DNA of 64,000 nucleotides, taken from the NCBI GenBank assembly GCA_003331045.1, contig QENA01000001.1, positions 62,001 to 126,000 on the forward strand. The letters run 5' to 3'. The translations under genes were made by a program, and so were the position numbers. The notes below the pieces were generated by a model that searched no databases, was not told the DNA's origin, and was given only the letters and a program-made list of their open reading frames with translations. This DNA is from Candidatus Tokpelaia sp. JSC189 (lineage in GTDB: Bacteria > Pseudomonadota > Alphaproteobacteria > Rhizobiales > Rhizobiaceae). The first letter of the stretch is position 1. The number at the start of each line of letters is the position of its first letter. Below are positions 18,817-28,368 of this stretch, piece after piece.

Positions 18817-19907
18817 TACCCATCCTCTTTGTGGAGTAAAAACGAAATACCAGCAAGCATCGCAATCAGTACAGGAACCCATGCTACTACAAGGGGTGAC
18901 ACATAGCCTGCTTTTCCAAAGGCTTGCATCAAAACATTTACCACATAAAGCATGAATCCCGCTATAATTCCATTCAGAATCATCATATTCGACTGCCCAG
19001 ACCTTATGAATTTTAACGAGACTGTTGCAGCAATTAATGTCATTGCGATCAAAAGTGCTGGTAATGCAATTATTGATTGCAAATGCATGTCAAATTTGTT
19101 GGTAGGATAGCCAAACGATCTAGCTATCCGGATTTTATACGGAAGTTCATAAAATGGAATTGTTTGAGGATCAGCTAAATACTGTTCAATAAATCCAGAC
19201 TTTAGCTTGGTAGCAATTCGGATTTCATCAAATTTTTCAGGAGGTCGTCCTGAATGATATCGTGTACCGTCAAGGAGTAACCAGCTTCCGTCTCCAAGTT
19301 TTGCTGTCCCTGCATTAAGCCAGTCACGAATTGTTTGGTTGCTGTTAAAACGAATAAAGGTTGTATTAACCAGTACACGACCATTATCAAGTATCCTTTT
19401 TGCGCCGATTGTTATCGTGCCTTGATCTGTACGCTCAGTAAACCAAGGAACACGGTTACTATGTGCCAATACGAAGTTTGATCCGGTCCGCCAGTTGGCG
19501 ATAATCTTCTGTGATTTTGCAGCTCCCCATGCAGCAAGCGGATTGACAATCAAAATTGCCGCAAGACCCAATAAAAAGGCCCCTAGGCAAGCAGGCAATA
19601 GAAACTGCCATGCGGAAACACCGATTGAACGGGTGATAATAAGTTCAAATGCGCGATTAAGTGAAATCAATGTCGCCATGGCTGAAAACAGTGCAATAAA
19701 AGGAAAAAGCTGCTGCATAATAAATGGAATGCGGAGCATGGATATTGCCAATCCTCTGAGAGGGGTATAGCTCGGGAGGCTAGCCAGCCGCCCTGCATTC
19801 TCTGTAAAATCCATTAAAAAGGCAAGAGCAAAGATACCGAGTAGGAAATAAAGGGTAGTCTTAATATAGCGCATGAAGAAATAATGTCCGAGGGTCCAAC
19901 CGATCAT
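18816..19907 (-). CDS. lptG: LPS export ABC transporter permease LptG
   Basis: A 363-residue YjgP/YjgQ-family permease that, with LptF and the LptB ATPase, extracts LPS from the inner membrane toward LptC/LptA/LptD. It has an N-terminal helix (YFFMRYIKTTLYFLLGIFAL), MLRIPFIMQQLFPFIALFSA, a central periplasmic beta-rich domain (residues about 130-260), and three C-terminal helices (LPALLIAMTLIAATVSLKFI; MMILNGIIAGFMLYVVNVLM). ATGA overlap with lptF shows coupling. The gene order lptF-lptG-lptD is the usual alphaproteobacterial one. Confidence 0.92.
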   Translation of the reverse strand: MIGWTLGHYFFMRYIKTTLYFLLGIFALAFLMDFTENAGRLASLPSYTPLRGLAISMLRIPFIMQQLFPFIALFSAMATLISLNRAFELIITRSIGVSAWQFLLPACLGAFLLGLAAILIVNPLAAWGAAKSQKIIANWRTGSNFVLAHSNRVPWFTERTDQGTITIGAKRILDNGRVLVNTTFIRFNSNQTIRDWLNAGTAKLGDGSWLLLDGTRYHSGRPPEKFDEIRIATKLKSGFIEQYLADPQTIPFYELPYKIRIARSFGYPTNKFDMHLQSIIALPALLIAMTLIAATVSLKFIRSGQSNMMILNGIIAGFMLYVVNVLMQAFGKAGYVSPLVVAWVPVLIAMLAGISFLLHKEDG

Positions 19908-21091
19908 GGCGTACCTCCTGTATTAGGGTAATGGCTTCTTTTGCCTTTATTTCTCCATGCATTAAAAAACCGATAGAGTACATCACTCCAGCGTACGGGC
20001 AGGCTGATGCGCCGGTTTGTCAGAAGCATAAAAATCAGTAGAACGGAAATGCTAATCGGGATAATATAAAGAAACGGTACATAGGCAAGGTTGTTTTCAG
20101 CATGTTCGGCAAAGAAATAGCCAAGCCAGTATACAAGAAGCGATAATGAAACTGCCGAGAAAGAAGCGGAAATATATGCCTCCCGATGAGAGCGGGCATC
20201 GCCTGCAATAGTAAGGACAATAAAAGCAAAAACAATCGGATAAAGCCATTCGGTAAAACGCTTATGTAACTCGGCGGTATATTGTAGTCGATGGCTTTGA
20301 TAGTGGGAATCATTCGGATCAGGGTTTAAAAGATAACTTAGGAGTTGGTCTTTTGGATAAATGGTGATTGTCTGGTTCGCAGGAAAAAAATCACTTAGGT
20401 CAAGTGTATAGGTATCAAACTTGATGATCGATATATTGTTGTTTTTGTTATCACGTCGCTGAAACTCGCCATTTTTCATGATCATAAAGCTTCCATTTTG
20501 GTCATTTGTAACGATGCCTTCAACAGCGTAATAAAAAAGATCAAGATTGGGGTCACGCTGGTCAATGATGAAGAGGCGACCAATATCACCGTTGGTACGC
20601 CGCTCACCGATCTCAAAATAAATTCCGTTTCCCAATTCTCGGAAACTGCCTTCTTGAAGAAGTGTATTGATGAAGCTCGAATGAGCGGTTTCTATTATCT
20701 GCCGCATATTAAGACGGGCATATGGAGCAATGAAATTTGTAATAAAAAAGGAGAAGAGTGAAAGACACAGCCCAAGAATAAGAACCGGCCGCCAGACAGC
20801 TGAGCGTGGGATGCCCGCAGCATTGATAACGACAAGCTCTGTATCCTGATTCATGGTTGATAGTGTCTGGCTGACAGCGATCACAAGGACAAAAGGTATA
20901 ACCAGCGGTATAGCAAGGGGAATAAACAAGGAAGAGAATTTCAGAACAGTCAGGAATGTCTGACTATTTGTTGTCAGGAAGTTGATTCGCGCCAGAACTT
21001 GAACTGTCCAAGTAAGCATTATGGCTGCTATGAAAACGGCGAAAAACACTACCAGAATACGTCGTAGAATATATAACTCGATTAGACGCAT
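19904..21091 (-). CDS. lptF: LPS export ABC transporter permease LptF
   Basis: A 395-residue partner of LptG. It begins MRLIELYILRRILVVFFAVF, typical of LptF, with helices at LFIPLAIPLVIPFVLVIAVS and ILGLCLSLFSFFITNF, a periplasmic jellyroll (LQEGSFRELGNGIYFEIGER is the conserved start of this domain) and C-terminal helices (LYPIVFAFIVLTIAGDARSH; LLVYWLGYFFAEHAENNLAY). The tail is basic. It is the first gene of the LPS transport operon running leftward to surA; the 330 bp upstream has no gene. Confidence 0.92.
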   Translation of the reverse strand: MRLIELYILRRILVVFFAVFIAAIMLTWTVQVLARINFLTTNSQTFLTVLKFSSLFIPLAIPLVIPFVLVIAVSQTLSTMNQDTELVVINAAGIPRSAVWRPVLILGLCLSLFSFFITNFIAPYARLNMRQIIETAHSSFINTLLQEGSFRELGNGIYFEIGERRTNGDIGRLFIIDQRDPNLDLFYYAVEGIVTNDQNGSFMIMKNGEFQRRDNKNNNISIIKFDTYTLDLSDFFPANQTITIYPKDQLLSYLLNPDPNDSHYQSHRLQYTAELHKRFTEWLYPIVFAFIVLTIAGDARSHREAYISASFSAVSLSLLVYWLGYFFAEHAENNLAYVPFLYIIPISISVLLIFMLLTNRRISLPVRWSDVLYRFFNAWRNKGKRSHYPNTGGTP

Positions 21092-21978
21092 ATGAAGAGC
21101 TTACATCTCTTTTGTATTTTCAAAAAATAAAACACTAATTCTAAAATTTCCACTATTGCAGCTTTATAAAAGCCATTACCGTAAAAAGATCGTCTTAATA
21201 ACAGTAATAGTATGAATCCTTCTAGCATATATCTTAAATTTTTGTTCCAAGAAGGTTCATATAGAGAAAAACTGTCGATATTATTGCAATGCGTAAATTT
21301 TATAATCGAAATTTCAATTTGTTTATAGCTTAAAATAGGATAAAATCTAAGTCTTTAATTTTCTTGGAACTAGTGATTTAAGAAAATTTTGCAACGATGA
21401 CTGGGTAAGAATGGAAGTAGCTTGCTAGGATGCAATTGCAAATGCAGGTGATACAAATATTGTCTTGGCTGCAGCGGGCAAGATTTTTCAAAAGACTGAA
21501 ATAGCAGATTTTATCTACCGCTTTGAATTGAATTATTATGCACTTGATGCATACAAAAAGAACCAAGGCAAAAAAGAAAAACGCAATATGAAAATCCAGC
21601 TATACAGGCAGTAAATTGTGCGAAAGGTGCACAACAGCTAGCTGATGCAGTGAACTGGACCCGCGATTTGTTAATGAATCAGCTCAACATGCTGGGCACT
21701 TAAGGGATTCGCAACCCAGATTGAACACTGATAAAATTTAGCGTTCATAATTAGCTGTTATGCATCTTGCTGGCGGCAAAAAGTCAGTTGCTTTTACATA
21801 TCGTTTGGCGAGGAATTTGAGCGGATTGTTAATTCTAAAGTTTCTGACTGCTTTTTGCGGTATTTTGTGGATTATAGGGTGTGGGTCTATGTGGATATGA
21901 TTGATACTACTATGGGCTTCAGATTTTGGATGCGTCTCTCTAAACCGTCTGATCGTCCATCATTAGGAGGAATAGATT
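21092..21978. other. 887-bp region between lptF and holC, mostly a pepA pseudogene
   Basis: The first 330 bp is AT-rich with no coding signal and presumably holds the lptF promoter. The remainder is the pepA remnant listed separately. An AGGAGG Shine-Dalgarno at about 21966-21971 serves holC. Confidence 0.6.
21428..21960 (+). pseudogene. pepA: leucyl aminopeptidase PepA pseudogene
   Basis: Scattered frames match PepA in order. About 21500-21590 reads ADFIYRFELNYYALDAYKKN (family: AA.FA.G..L..Y.FD.YKTK), 21620-21700 reads AKGAQQLADAVNWTRDLLMN (family: A.A.GVNL.RDLVNEPAN), then after a large deletion 21868-21910 reads WVYVDMIDTTMG (family: WAHLDIAGTAMG) and the end reads YGFQILDASL (family: GYGVRLLD.LV). 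Frameshifts, stops and the missing metal-binding centre show it is inactive. Position fits: pepA sits between lptF and holC in related Rhizobiales. Confidence 0.78.
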
Positions 21979-22428
21979 ATGAGTGAGATTCTTTTTTATC
22001 ATCTTACTGAATCAAAACTTGATCATATACTACCCAGATTAATTGAGCATTCGTTACAGCGTGGCTGGCGGGTGGCAATTCAGTTTGCCACAGAGGAACG
22101 CCGTGATGCCATTGATGCGCTGTTATGGGGTTGGTCGGACACTTCTTTTATCGGCCATGGATCAGATCGAGATAAATGGCCGGAGGAACAGCTGGTACTT
22201 CTGACAACCGGCACTGCCAATCTCAATGTTTCGCAGGTGCGTTTTTGTGTGGAGGGTGTACGATGTCTTGATCCTGAAAACTATGAGCGTCTTGTTATTA
22301 TATTTGATGGGCATGATGCTGATCAACTTTCCGGAGCGCGGCAGGAATGGAGATATCTAAAGGATAGAGGACATATGCTGACTTACTGGAAGCAGATGCC
22401 GAACAAACGCTGGGAGAAAAAAGTCTGA
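21979..22428 (+). CDS. holC: DNA polymerase III chi subunit HolC
   Basis: A 149-residue chi subunit, which links the clamp loader to SSB. The start SEILFYHLTESKLDHILPRL, the RGWRVAIQFATEERRDAIDA middle, LLWGWSDTSFIGHG, and the FDGHDADQLSGARQEWRYLK end are all typical of alphaproteobacterial HolC. An AGGAGG Shine-Dalgarno sits 7-8 nt before the ATG. Its stop overlaps the start of the following membrane-protein gene (ATGA). Confidence 0.92.
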   Translation: MSEILFYHLTESKLDHILPRLIEHSLQRGWRVAIQFATEERRDAIDALLWGWSDTSFIGHGSDRDKWPEEQLVLLTTGTANLNVSQVRFCVEGVRCLDPENYERLVIIFDGHDADQLSGARQEWRYLKDRGHMLTYWKQMPNKRWEKKV

Positions 22429-22847
22429 TGAGCTTAACAACACTAATTATTTTGTTTGTAATCAGCTCGTGGGGGCTTTTAAATTTTAAAACCTTGATAA
22501 AGTCGTCCTTAGGACGACAGCATTATTGGTTTAGGTATATTTTGATCTGGCGTGAGGCCACGGTGGTCAAAACTATGGCAGAAGCAATATGGAAACGAAT
22601 GCTAATTTCCTTATGGGCGGTAACTTTGGCATTGCTAACATCTCAAGCTTTTGGTCTTACACATATTTGCTCATCACTCTTTGATGAGCAGCATATAACT
22701 TTAGCCGCTGATATTATCTTTCTATTGCTATCGGCAATCTATGCTGTTTTATTATCGCGTTTTGTTTCAAATGTATTTTCTTTCCCGTTCAACATAATGG
22801 CATTATTGCCACTATATCTAATTTTATGGTTTTTGCTTTTTTATTAG
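22428..22847 (+). CDS. hypothetical small membrane protein coupled to holC
   Basis: A 139-residue protein I cannot assign to a family. It has about four hydrophobic segments: residues 2-18 (LTTLIILFVISSWGLL), about 62-78 (LISLWAVTLALLTSQAF), about 92-112 (AADIIFLLLSAIYAVLLSRF) and 118-138 (FPFNIMALLPLYLILWFLLF), with a basic loop between the first two. The ATGA overlap with holC shows translational coupling, but the function need not be related. It appears to be a real gene because codon usage and length are consistent and no frameshift is visible. Confidence 0.6.
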   Translation: MSLTTLIILFVISSWGLLNFKTLIKSSLGRQHYWFRYILIWREATVVKTMAEAIWKRMLISLWAVTLALLTSQAFGLTHICSSLFDEQHITLAADIIFLLLSAIYAVLLSRFVSNVFSFPFNIMALLPLYLILWFLLFY

Positions 22848-23178
22848 CTATAGGGTAGAGCATATGACAAAGCTGTATAATCGCTTTTTTCATTTTTATC
22901 CCTCAATTAAGGTGAATTCATTAACTACAGAGTTTATGAGCAGGCGAATTTCATTCACATTTTTCAAGATATGCATCTAGAGATGCCAGATTAGGAATGA
23001 TACTTTCTTATAGAAAGTTCATTGAAAATCAATATAGCAACAGTCATTCTCCATTGACAGACAGTCCAGTGCAAGAGAAGTCTGTTTTTGTTGTTGTTTT
23101 CTCTTGGCAGGGATTTTAAATTTATCTATAGAACCATACGATAAATTCTGAGTTTTATAAAGAGGAAGATGGTTAACA
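22848..23178. other. 331-bp intergenic region upstream of ndk
   Basis: No gene seen. A hairpin can form between 23072-23079 (CAAGAGAA) and 23099-23106 (TTCTCTTG), about 70 bp before the ndk start; whether it is regulatory is unknown. A GAGGAAG Shine-Dalgarno precedes ndk. Confidence 0.4.
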
Positions 23179-23601
23179 ATGAGCATTGAGCGTACATTTT
23201 CTATAATCAAACCGGATGCAACGCGCCGTAATCTTAGTGGTGCCATTACAAAAATGCTGGAAGACGCTGGATTACATATTATTGCTTCTAAACGTGTATG
23301 GATGAGCCTGCGCGAAGCAGAGAGCTTTTACGCTGTTCACAGGGGACGTCCCTTTTTTACGGAATTGACTGAGTTTATGTCTTCCGGCCCTAGCGTTGTT
23401 CAGGTTCTGGAGAGTAAAAACGCTATTGTCCGAAATCGTGAGATTATGGGCTCAACTAACCCGGCCGAGGCTGCTGAAGGTACGATTCGCAAAACCTTTG
23501 CAGTGTCAATTAGCGAAAACTCGGTTCATGGGTCCGATTCCCCCGAAACTGCGGTGATAGAAATTGCCTACTGGTTTGCAGAAACTGAAATTGTTGGATA
23601 A
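23179..23601 (+). CDS. ndk: nucleoside diphosphate kinase
   Basis: A 140-residue NDK balancing NTP and dNTP pools by phosphate transfer through a histidine. It starts [18 protein letters not shown], and has the nucleotide-site [18 protein letters not shown] and the active-site H117 in [10 protein letters not shown]. Full length, with a good Shine-Dalgarno (AGAGGAAG). Monocistronic. Confidence 0.96.
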   Translation: MSIERTFSIIKPDATRRNLSGAITKMLEDAGLHIIASKRVWMSLREAESFYAVHRGRPFFTELTEFMSSGPSVVQVLESKNAIVRNREIMGSTNPAEAAEGTIRKTFAVSISENSVHGSDSPETAVIEIAYWFAETEIVG

Positions 23602-24545
23602 TTTCTGTAAAGGAGCCTGATTTCCTTGAAGGAAACCGCGTAATAGTATTGCAATTTATTGAGCGGGTAAATCAATTTCAGCGGATTTATCTGCTGAGCT
23701 CCAACCCTTTGATAGCATATCGATAAATTGCCTCTCATCACCAGTATGTAGCCTTATTATGAGAATCGTTCATGATGCCTTGGCCGAAACCAATGTCTTC
23801 AACGAGTCATTAATTTGGCTTTTGAGTAGTTCTTCGTTGGCCATCTTACTCCTGTTATTTTGAATCATCATCAGCCAGGTAAGATTCCTGTGAGTTCCGA
23901 TTCGATCTATATGGATGTTGTATTGGTAAACCACAGCGAGTCAGAAAAGGAGTAGTTTTCATTAAATTCTGTAATGCAATCGCTAATATAAACTTATTCG
24001 GAAATATGATAATGAGTTTCCATAATAATCTTTTTGAACCGTTTGTGCGCTCAGGATCGGTCAGCTGCACAATAAACAAGTGTAGCTTGCAGGAGCGGAG
24101 CTGCATTTTGATCATAGATGATTTGGCTGTGAATCTGATTATCTGTAGATATTCTATTCTTGTTTTTGATAAATAATCTCCATACAAATAAGTAATGCTA
24201 CACATGCATTCAATAATGCTTAATATGGCAAGAAGAGAAGGAGTATTGCAGAGAAGACTGATGATTTAAGTATCATTGAGCAGAATAATTCTCATATCCT
24301 AATTAGGATAATATCTGTAAAATAATTTTATATTATCGTTTTTCAGCTATGGAGATATTAATCTAAAAAAGAGCTTATGGAAAACAACCTATACTACTAT
24401 GAATTTTAGTTTTATTCCTGGAAGGTGGTAAATCAAATCACGAAATCGCCATGACATATCCGCCAGTAAATCCAACTCCACGTACTCTACTGTTACTCCT
24501 CTCCGATTTTCTCACTTAACTTAGTATATAATTTCACATCAATCA
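23602..24545. other. 944-bp gap between ndk and pgsA with decayed molybdopterin genes
   Basis: No intact gene. The minus strand carries fragments that resemble moaD and, less clearly, moaE (listed separately). The part from 23602 to about 23900 has no assignable content; a minus-strand ATG at about 23844 with GGAGTAAG upstream opens only 17 codons. Confidence 0.5.
23930..24140 (-). pseudogene. moaE: possible molybdopterin synthase large subunit (moaE) remnant
   Basis: In different minus-strand frames, short stretches recall MoaE in order: an N-terminal-like piece near 24090-24140, KIIMETHYHISE near 24005-24045 (family: ..LTLEHYPGM.E) and ALQNLMKTTPFLTR near 23935-23980 (family: .FLMDYLKTRAPFWK). 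Frames are broken and matches are short. Support comes mainly from position next to the clearer moaD remnant, since moaD-moaE lie beside pgsA in relatives. Confidence 0.35.
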
Positions 24546-24546
24546 T
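24411..24546 (-). pseudogene. moaD: molybdopterin synthase small subunit (moaD) pseudogene
   Basis: An ATG overlaps the pgsA stop codon (TGATG) and reads MIDVKLYTKLSEKIGEE then a stop, matching the MoaD start (M.VK..YFA.LREKIG..EE). One frame over, the sequence continues GVTVEYVELDLLADMSWRFR and DLIYHLPG (family: EEVELPADV.TV.DLI..L.G). A frameshift plus loss of the ThiS/MoaD-type Gly-Gly C-terminus make it non-functional. The preserved coupling to pgsA argues for genuine homology. Confidence 0.6.
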
Positions 24547-25127
24547 CAGTTAATGACATGTTTCAATCCTGCACGAAAATAATCCCATCCGGTTATCAAT
24601 GTCAAAATTGCAGCAATCCATAACAATGTAAGCCCTAATGAGGCTATATGAGGGAAAAACCTTTCTCCTGCTGGACCTATAAGCAGAAAATTGAGTGCTG
24701 TCAACTGTACGATTGTTTTCCATTTGGCCATGCGGGATACAGGCATACTGACCTTGAGTTTGGCTAGATATTCACGTAGGCCTGAGACAAGTATTTCACG
24801 GCAAAGGATAATGATGGCAGCCCATAATGTCCATCCGGCAATCGTTCCATCTGCTGCAAGCAAAAGAAGACAAGCAGAAACAAGCAGTTTATCAGCTATA
24901 GGATCTAGCATACGGCCAAAATTAGACGTTTGCTGCCATATTCGTGCAAGATAACCGTCGAAAAAATCTGTTATGCTAGCGATGAGAAATATGACAAAGG
25001 CAGACCAACGTGCCGGATCACTTGATTTAAGACGTCCTTCTAGGAAAAAACACAGTACCACAAGTGGAACTGCAATGATCCGGCCATAGGTCAAAAGATT
25101 CGGCAGAGAAAAAATATGTTTTTTCAT
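24546..25127 (-). CDS. pgsA: CDP-diacylglycerol--glycerol-3-phosphate 3-phosphatidyltransferase PgsA
   Basis: Makes phosphatidylglycerophosphate, precursor of phosphatidylglycerol and cardiolipin. The CDP-alcohol phosphatidyltransferase motif is visible as DFFDGYLAR followed by GRMLDPIADK (D-x2-DG-x2-AR-x8-G-x3-D-x3-D). It starts SLPNLLTYGRIIAVPLVVL and has several membrane helices. ATG 25127 is preferred to an in-frame TTG at 25145; this gives 193 residues. It is downstream of uvrC on the same strand (about 110 bp apart), the usual uvrC-pgsA-moaD-moaE order. Confidence 0.94.
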   Translation of the reverse strand: MKKHIFSLPNLLTYGRIIAVPLVVLCFFLEGRLKSSDPARWSAFVIFLIASITDFFDGYLARIWQQTSNFGRMLDPIADKLLVSACLLLLAADGTIAGWTLWAAIIILCREILVSGLREYLAKLKVSMPVSRMAKWKTIVQLTALNFLLIGPAGERFFPHIASLGLTLLWIAAILTLITGWDYFRAGLKHVIN

Positions 25128-25237
25128 CGGAATATTAAGGTTCAAACCAGAAGGACAACAACAGAAAATGAATACTCGTTCTATAACGAGAATACCTTAG
25201 CTGATATGTAAGACAACCTCAGAAGGAAATACAAGGC

Positions 25238-27262
25238 TTATCTTTCATTGAAATGATTCTGAATAGTTTGTGCAATCGCCTGTGAAATACCCTTGATCTT
25301 CATTAGATCCTCAACAGCAGCCCTTGAGATGGTATGGGCTGTGCCAAAATGATTCAGAAGTGCCTGTTTGCGCTTTGGCCCGACACCTTCAATTTCATCA
25401 AGGAGATTTTTTATCATTTCCTTTTTTCTGCGTGTTCGGTGCGCGCCTATGGCAAAACGGTGGGCTTCATCCCGCAAACGCTGAATGAAATAAAGCACAG
25501 GGTCTCTTGGCGACAGAAAAAAAGGCAATTTTCCTTCAATAAAAAAATGTTCCCGCCCTGCATTGCGGTTGATGCCTTTTGCTATGCCAATCACTGTTAC
25601 GAAATGTTGAATGCCCATTTTCTTTAGAACTTCATCTACAGTATTAATTTGTCCTTTGCCGCCATCAATTAGGATAATGTCAGGCCAAGACGGAAAGGTA
25701 TCATTATCTTCTGTATTTTTAGTTTGTCTGGGCAGACCACATTCCTTTACAAGACGAGAAAAACGCCGCTCAATAACTTCACGCATCATGCCACAGTCAT
25801 CCCCCGGCGTAATTTCGGTCGAGCGGATATTGAATTTGCGATACTGGCTTTTAACAAAACCTTTAGACCCGGCAACGATCATGGCACCAACAGAATTTGT
25901 ACCCATGATATGAGAATTATCATATACCTCGATCCGTTGTGATTTGTGGGGCAGGGCAAATGTTTTGGCAAGACCTTCAAGCAGTTTTGCTTGTGAAGAG
26001 ATTTCTGCAAGCTTACGTCCTAGTGATTCGCGGGCGTTTGTTAGTGCATGTTTTATAAGTTCCTTTTTCTCGCCGCATCGGGGTGTGATTATTTGGACCT
26101 TGTGATTAGCCTTCAGGCTTAATGCCTTTATGAGCAAAGAATGTTCTGCAATCTCATGAGAAAGCAGGATAAGTTTGGGTAGGGGTTTATTGTCATAAAA
26201 CTGGGCAAGAAATGCCTTTAGAACTTCCGGTACAGGGAGACTGGGATCTACTTTGGGAAAGTAAGCATGGTTGCCCCAATTTTGCCCCGTACGAAAGAAA
26301 AAGACCTGAATTGAGGTGAGACCTTCCTCCTGACAAATAGCAAAAATATCAGCTTCATCAATTGTCTGTGGATTGATCTCCTGATGTGTTTGTACATGGG
26401 AAAGTGCAGCCAATCGGTCGCGGTAAAGTGCAGCGCATTCAAAATCCATGGCTTCAGATGCTGCTAGCATAGAGGCAGCAATCTGCTCCTTGACTTTCTG
26501 ACTTTTACCGGAAAGGAAAGCTTTTGCCTCTTCAACAAGTAAGGCATAATCCGAATTGCTGATTTCATTTGTACAGGGACCCGAACATCGCTTTATCTGA
26601 TAAAGAAGGCAGGGACGTGAGCGTGTTTCAAAAACAGAATCCTTACAGATTCGCAGTAAAAATGCGCGCTGCAGGCTGTTTATTGTACGATTGACTGCCA
26701 TGGCAGAGGCAAAGGGACCAAAATAATCGCCCTTCCGGATATGGGCACCGCGATGTTTGAAGATGCCCGGTGCCCAGTGATTTCTAGTGATGGTAATATA
26801 GGGAAATGATTTATCATCCCGGAGCAGAATATTAAAACGTGGACGTAATCTTTTGATAAGATTAGATTCAAGTAGAAGTGCCTCAGTTTCTGTACTGGTG
26901 ACGATAAACTCCATGTTACAGGTTGCGCTAATCATTCGCGCAATGCGGTTTATCTGGCGCTCCGGATGTGTGTAGTTAGCAACACGTTTTTTCAAGTTTT
27001 GAGCCTTGCCAACGTAAAGTACATCGCTGTTTTCACCGAGCATACGATATACGCCGGGTTTATCCGGTAGTCGTTTGACAAATTCAGCAATAAGTTCGAC
27101 GCCCTTAACACTGGGAATATTACTAGGCATATTCCAATCAATGACAGTAAGTGGCTTTATGCTAATATCATCATCATTAGGTAAGGTACCAGCAATATCA
27201 CTTTCTGCCGAGTCACCGTATTCCAGATAATCAATATTATCATAAGACTTCTGCTTTATCAT
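25238..27262 (-). CDS. uvrC: excinuclease ABC subunit C
   Basis: Nucleotide-excision repair nuclease making both incisions with UvrAB. An N-terminal GIY-YIG domain ([20 protein letters not shown] then [14 protein letters not shown], about residues 70-105), a central UVR motif, the RNase H-like second nuclease domain ([20 protein letters not shown], then [20 protein letters not shown]) and two C-terminal helix-hairpin-helix motifs ([34 protein letters not shown]). The first 50 residues are an acidic extension common in rhizobial UvrC. Full length, 674 residues. Confidence 0.96.
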   Translation of the reverse strand: MIKQKSYDNIDYLEYGDSAESDIAGTLPNDDDISIKPLTVIDWNMPSNIPSVKGVELIAEFVKRLPDKPGVYRMLGENSDVLYVGKAQNLKKRVANYTHPERQINRIARMISATCNMEFIVTSTETEALLLESNLIKRLRPRFNILLRDDKSFPYITITRNHWAPGIFKHRGAHIRKGDYFGPFASAMAVNRTINSLQRAFLLRICKDSVFETRSRPCLLYQIKRCSGPCTNEISNSDYALLVEEAKAFLSGKSQKVKEQIAASMLAASEAMDFECAALYRDRLAALSHVQTHQEINPQTIDEADIFAICQEEGLTSIQVFFFRTGQNWGNHAYFPKVDPSLPVPEVLKAFLAQFYDNKPLPKLILLSHEIAEHSLLIKALSLKANHKVQIITPRCGEKKELIKHALTNARESLGRKLAEISSQAKLLEGLAKTFALPHKSQRIEVYDNSHIMGTNSVGAMIVAGSKGFVKSQYRKFNIRSTEITPGDDCGMMREVIERRFSRLVKECGLPRQTKNTEDNDTFPSWPDIILIDGGKGQINTVDEVLKKMGIQHFVTVIGIAKGINRNAGREHFFIEGKLPFFLSPRDPVLYFIQRLRDEAHRFAIGAHRTRRKKEMIKNLLDEIEGVGPKRKQALLNHFGTAHTISRAAVEDLMKIKGISQAIAQTIQNHFNER

Positions 27263-27764
27263 TACAATACTAGCCTTTTATACCACTCTCTACCATATCA
27301 AATTATGGCCTTCGCCAAAAGCAAAAAATTGATCTATTACTGATGGCAGTATCCATAAATAGCGGATTATCTATTTAAATTTAGCAAGTAATATAGTGCA
27401 ACTTTGGATGAAAGTACTTAGGAGATTAGAGTGGGGATTAAATTTCAATACACACTAGCTTAATATCATATTAGGTACCCTTCTTCTAGACGGGAGATTT
27501 GCACGTATTTTTCAGCTAGAAAATTAGGTATTTGATTGATCAGGACCTCCTAACAAGCCGATCATTTTAACATTTTTAAGTGTGCTGGAAGCCCCTAAAA
27601 AGATCTGATGACAATCCAAATTCCTAAAATATATACCGTAATTGCCTTGGGTTTTTATGTATATAAAATCGGCAATTATTCAGGATACTTACCGTATTTT
27701 CATATTTTAGATATATAGATCATAAATGTCCTGAAATTTCTGAGCGTGCTTTATTACAGGTAGA

Positions 27765-27850
27765 AGCTGAACCATACCGGACTTTGCAATTCGCATTTTG
27801 AGGCCGGAAATGGTGCGTAGGCCCTTGTGATCTTTTCGGATAGATGGGCT
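27765..27850 (+). pseudogene. tnpB: second IS200/IS605 TnpB C-terminal scar
   Basis: Nucleotides around 27787-27818 (CAATTCGCATTTTGAGG then CCGGAAATG) align with 8091-8125 in the other tnpB remnant (CAATCAACATTTTGAGGG, CCGGATATG), same strand. Allowing one lost G it reads AIRILRAG, the TnpB C-terminal NILRAGHARL motif. Upstream and downstream are too decayed to follow. Confidence 0.5.
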
Positions 27851-28066
27851 GTATACAGCGCGTAATTTAGCGCGCAGATGATTGTTGCCAAGTTATTAAT
27901 CAACGGTGATAGAAATTAAGAAGTTGATTAAGATGGCAGTAAGTGATGTGCGGTTCGAGAACTTCAAAACCGACCTTAAAGTATCCGTCGCGCTAGCGGA
28001 GGTATTTAAGAGCGGCTTGCTTGGTTTTCGAGCCTGTGCACCGTTTTGATTTTTACTGGGAGTTTT

Positions 28067-28201
28067 AAAATCAGCATGAATCTTTGATTACACTGTAGCA
28101 TCTCATTTTGATCCTTAATCACTCTGCTTTATTCTGTTTATTCATGGAAAAATTTCTGGATTTATGTGAAATTAGGTAACAAAAAATTAAAAAATCTTAA
28201 G
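28067..28201. repeat. arm B of the ~133-135 bp inverted repeat (partner 8426-8558)
   Basis: About 92% identical to the reverse complement of 8426-8558, 19.5 kb away. The longest identical block covers about 35 bases around GGAAAAATTTCTGGATTTAT. Like its partner it lies about 250 bp from a tnpB scar. It is followed by the tatC pseudogene. Confidence 0.88.
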
Positions 28202-28368
28202 AAATACCTACTTGATATTGCAACTATCACTTCCAGTATTGGTGAGCTTTATGCTCAAGGGTTATATCTTTAGATATTCTGCTGATTTCTTAAAATCAAT
28301 GGGCCATGAAGTTTTCTGGCAAGAATCTCGACAGAATCCATCTACAATCAACATTTAGAGATTCAAGG

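Noticed and set aside
8558-28067. The 20-kb segment between the inverted repeats as a recent inversion
   Set aside because: hom-recJ and tatC-serS keep their ancestral relative order and orientation at both ends, so no inversion is needed to explain the present order.
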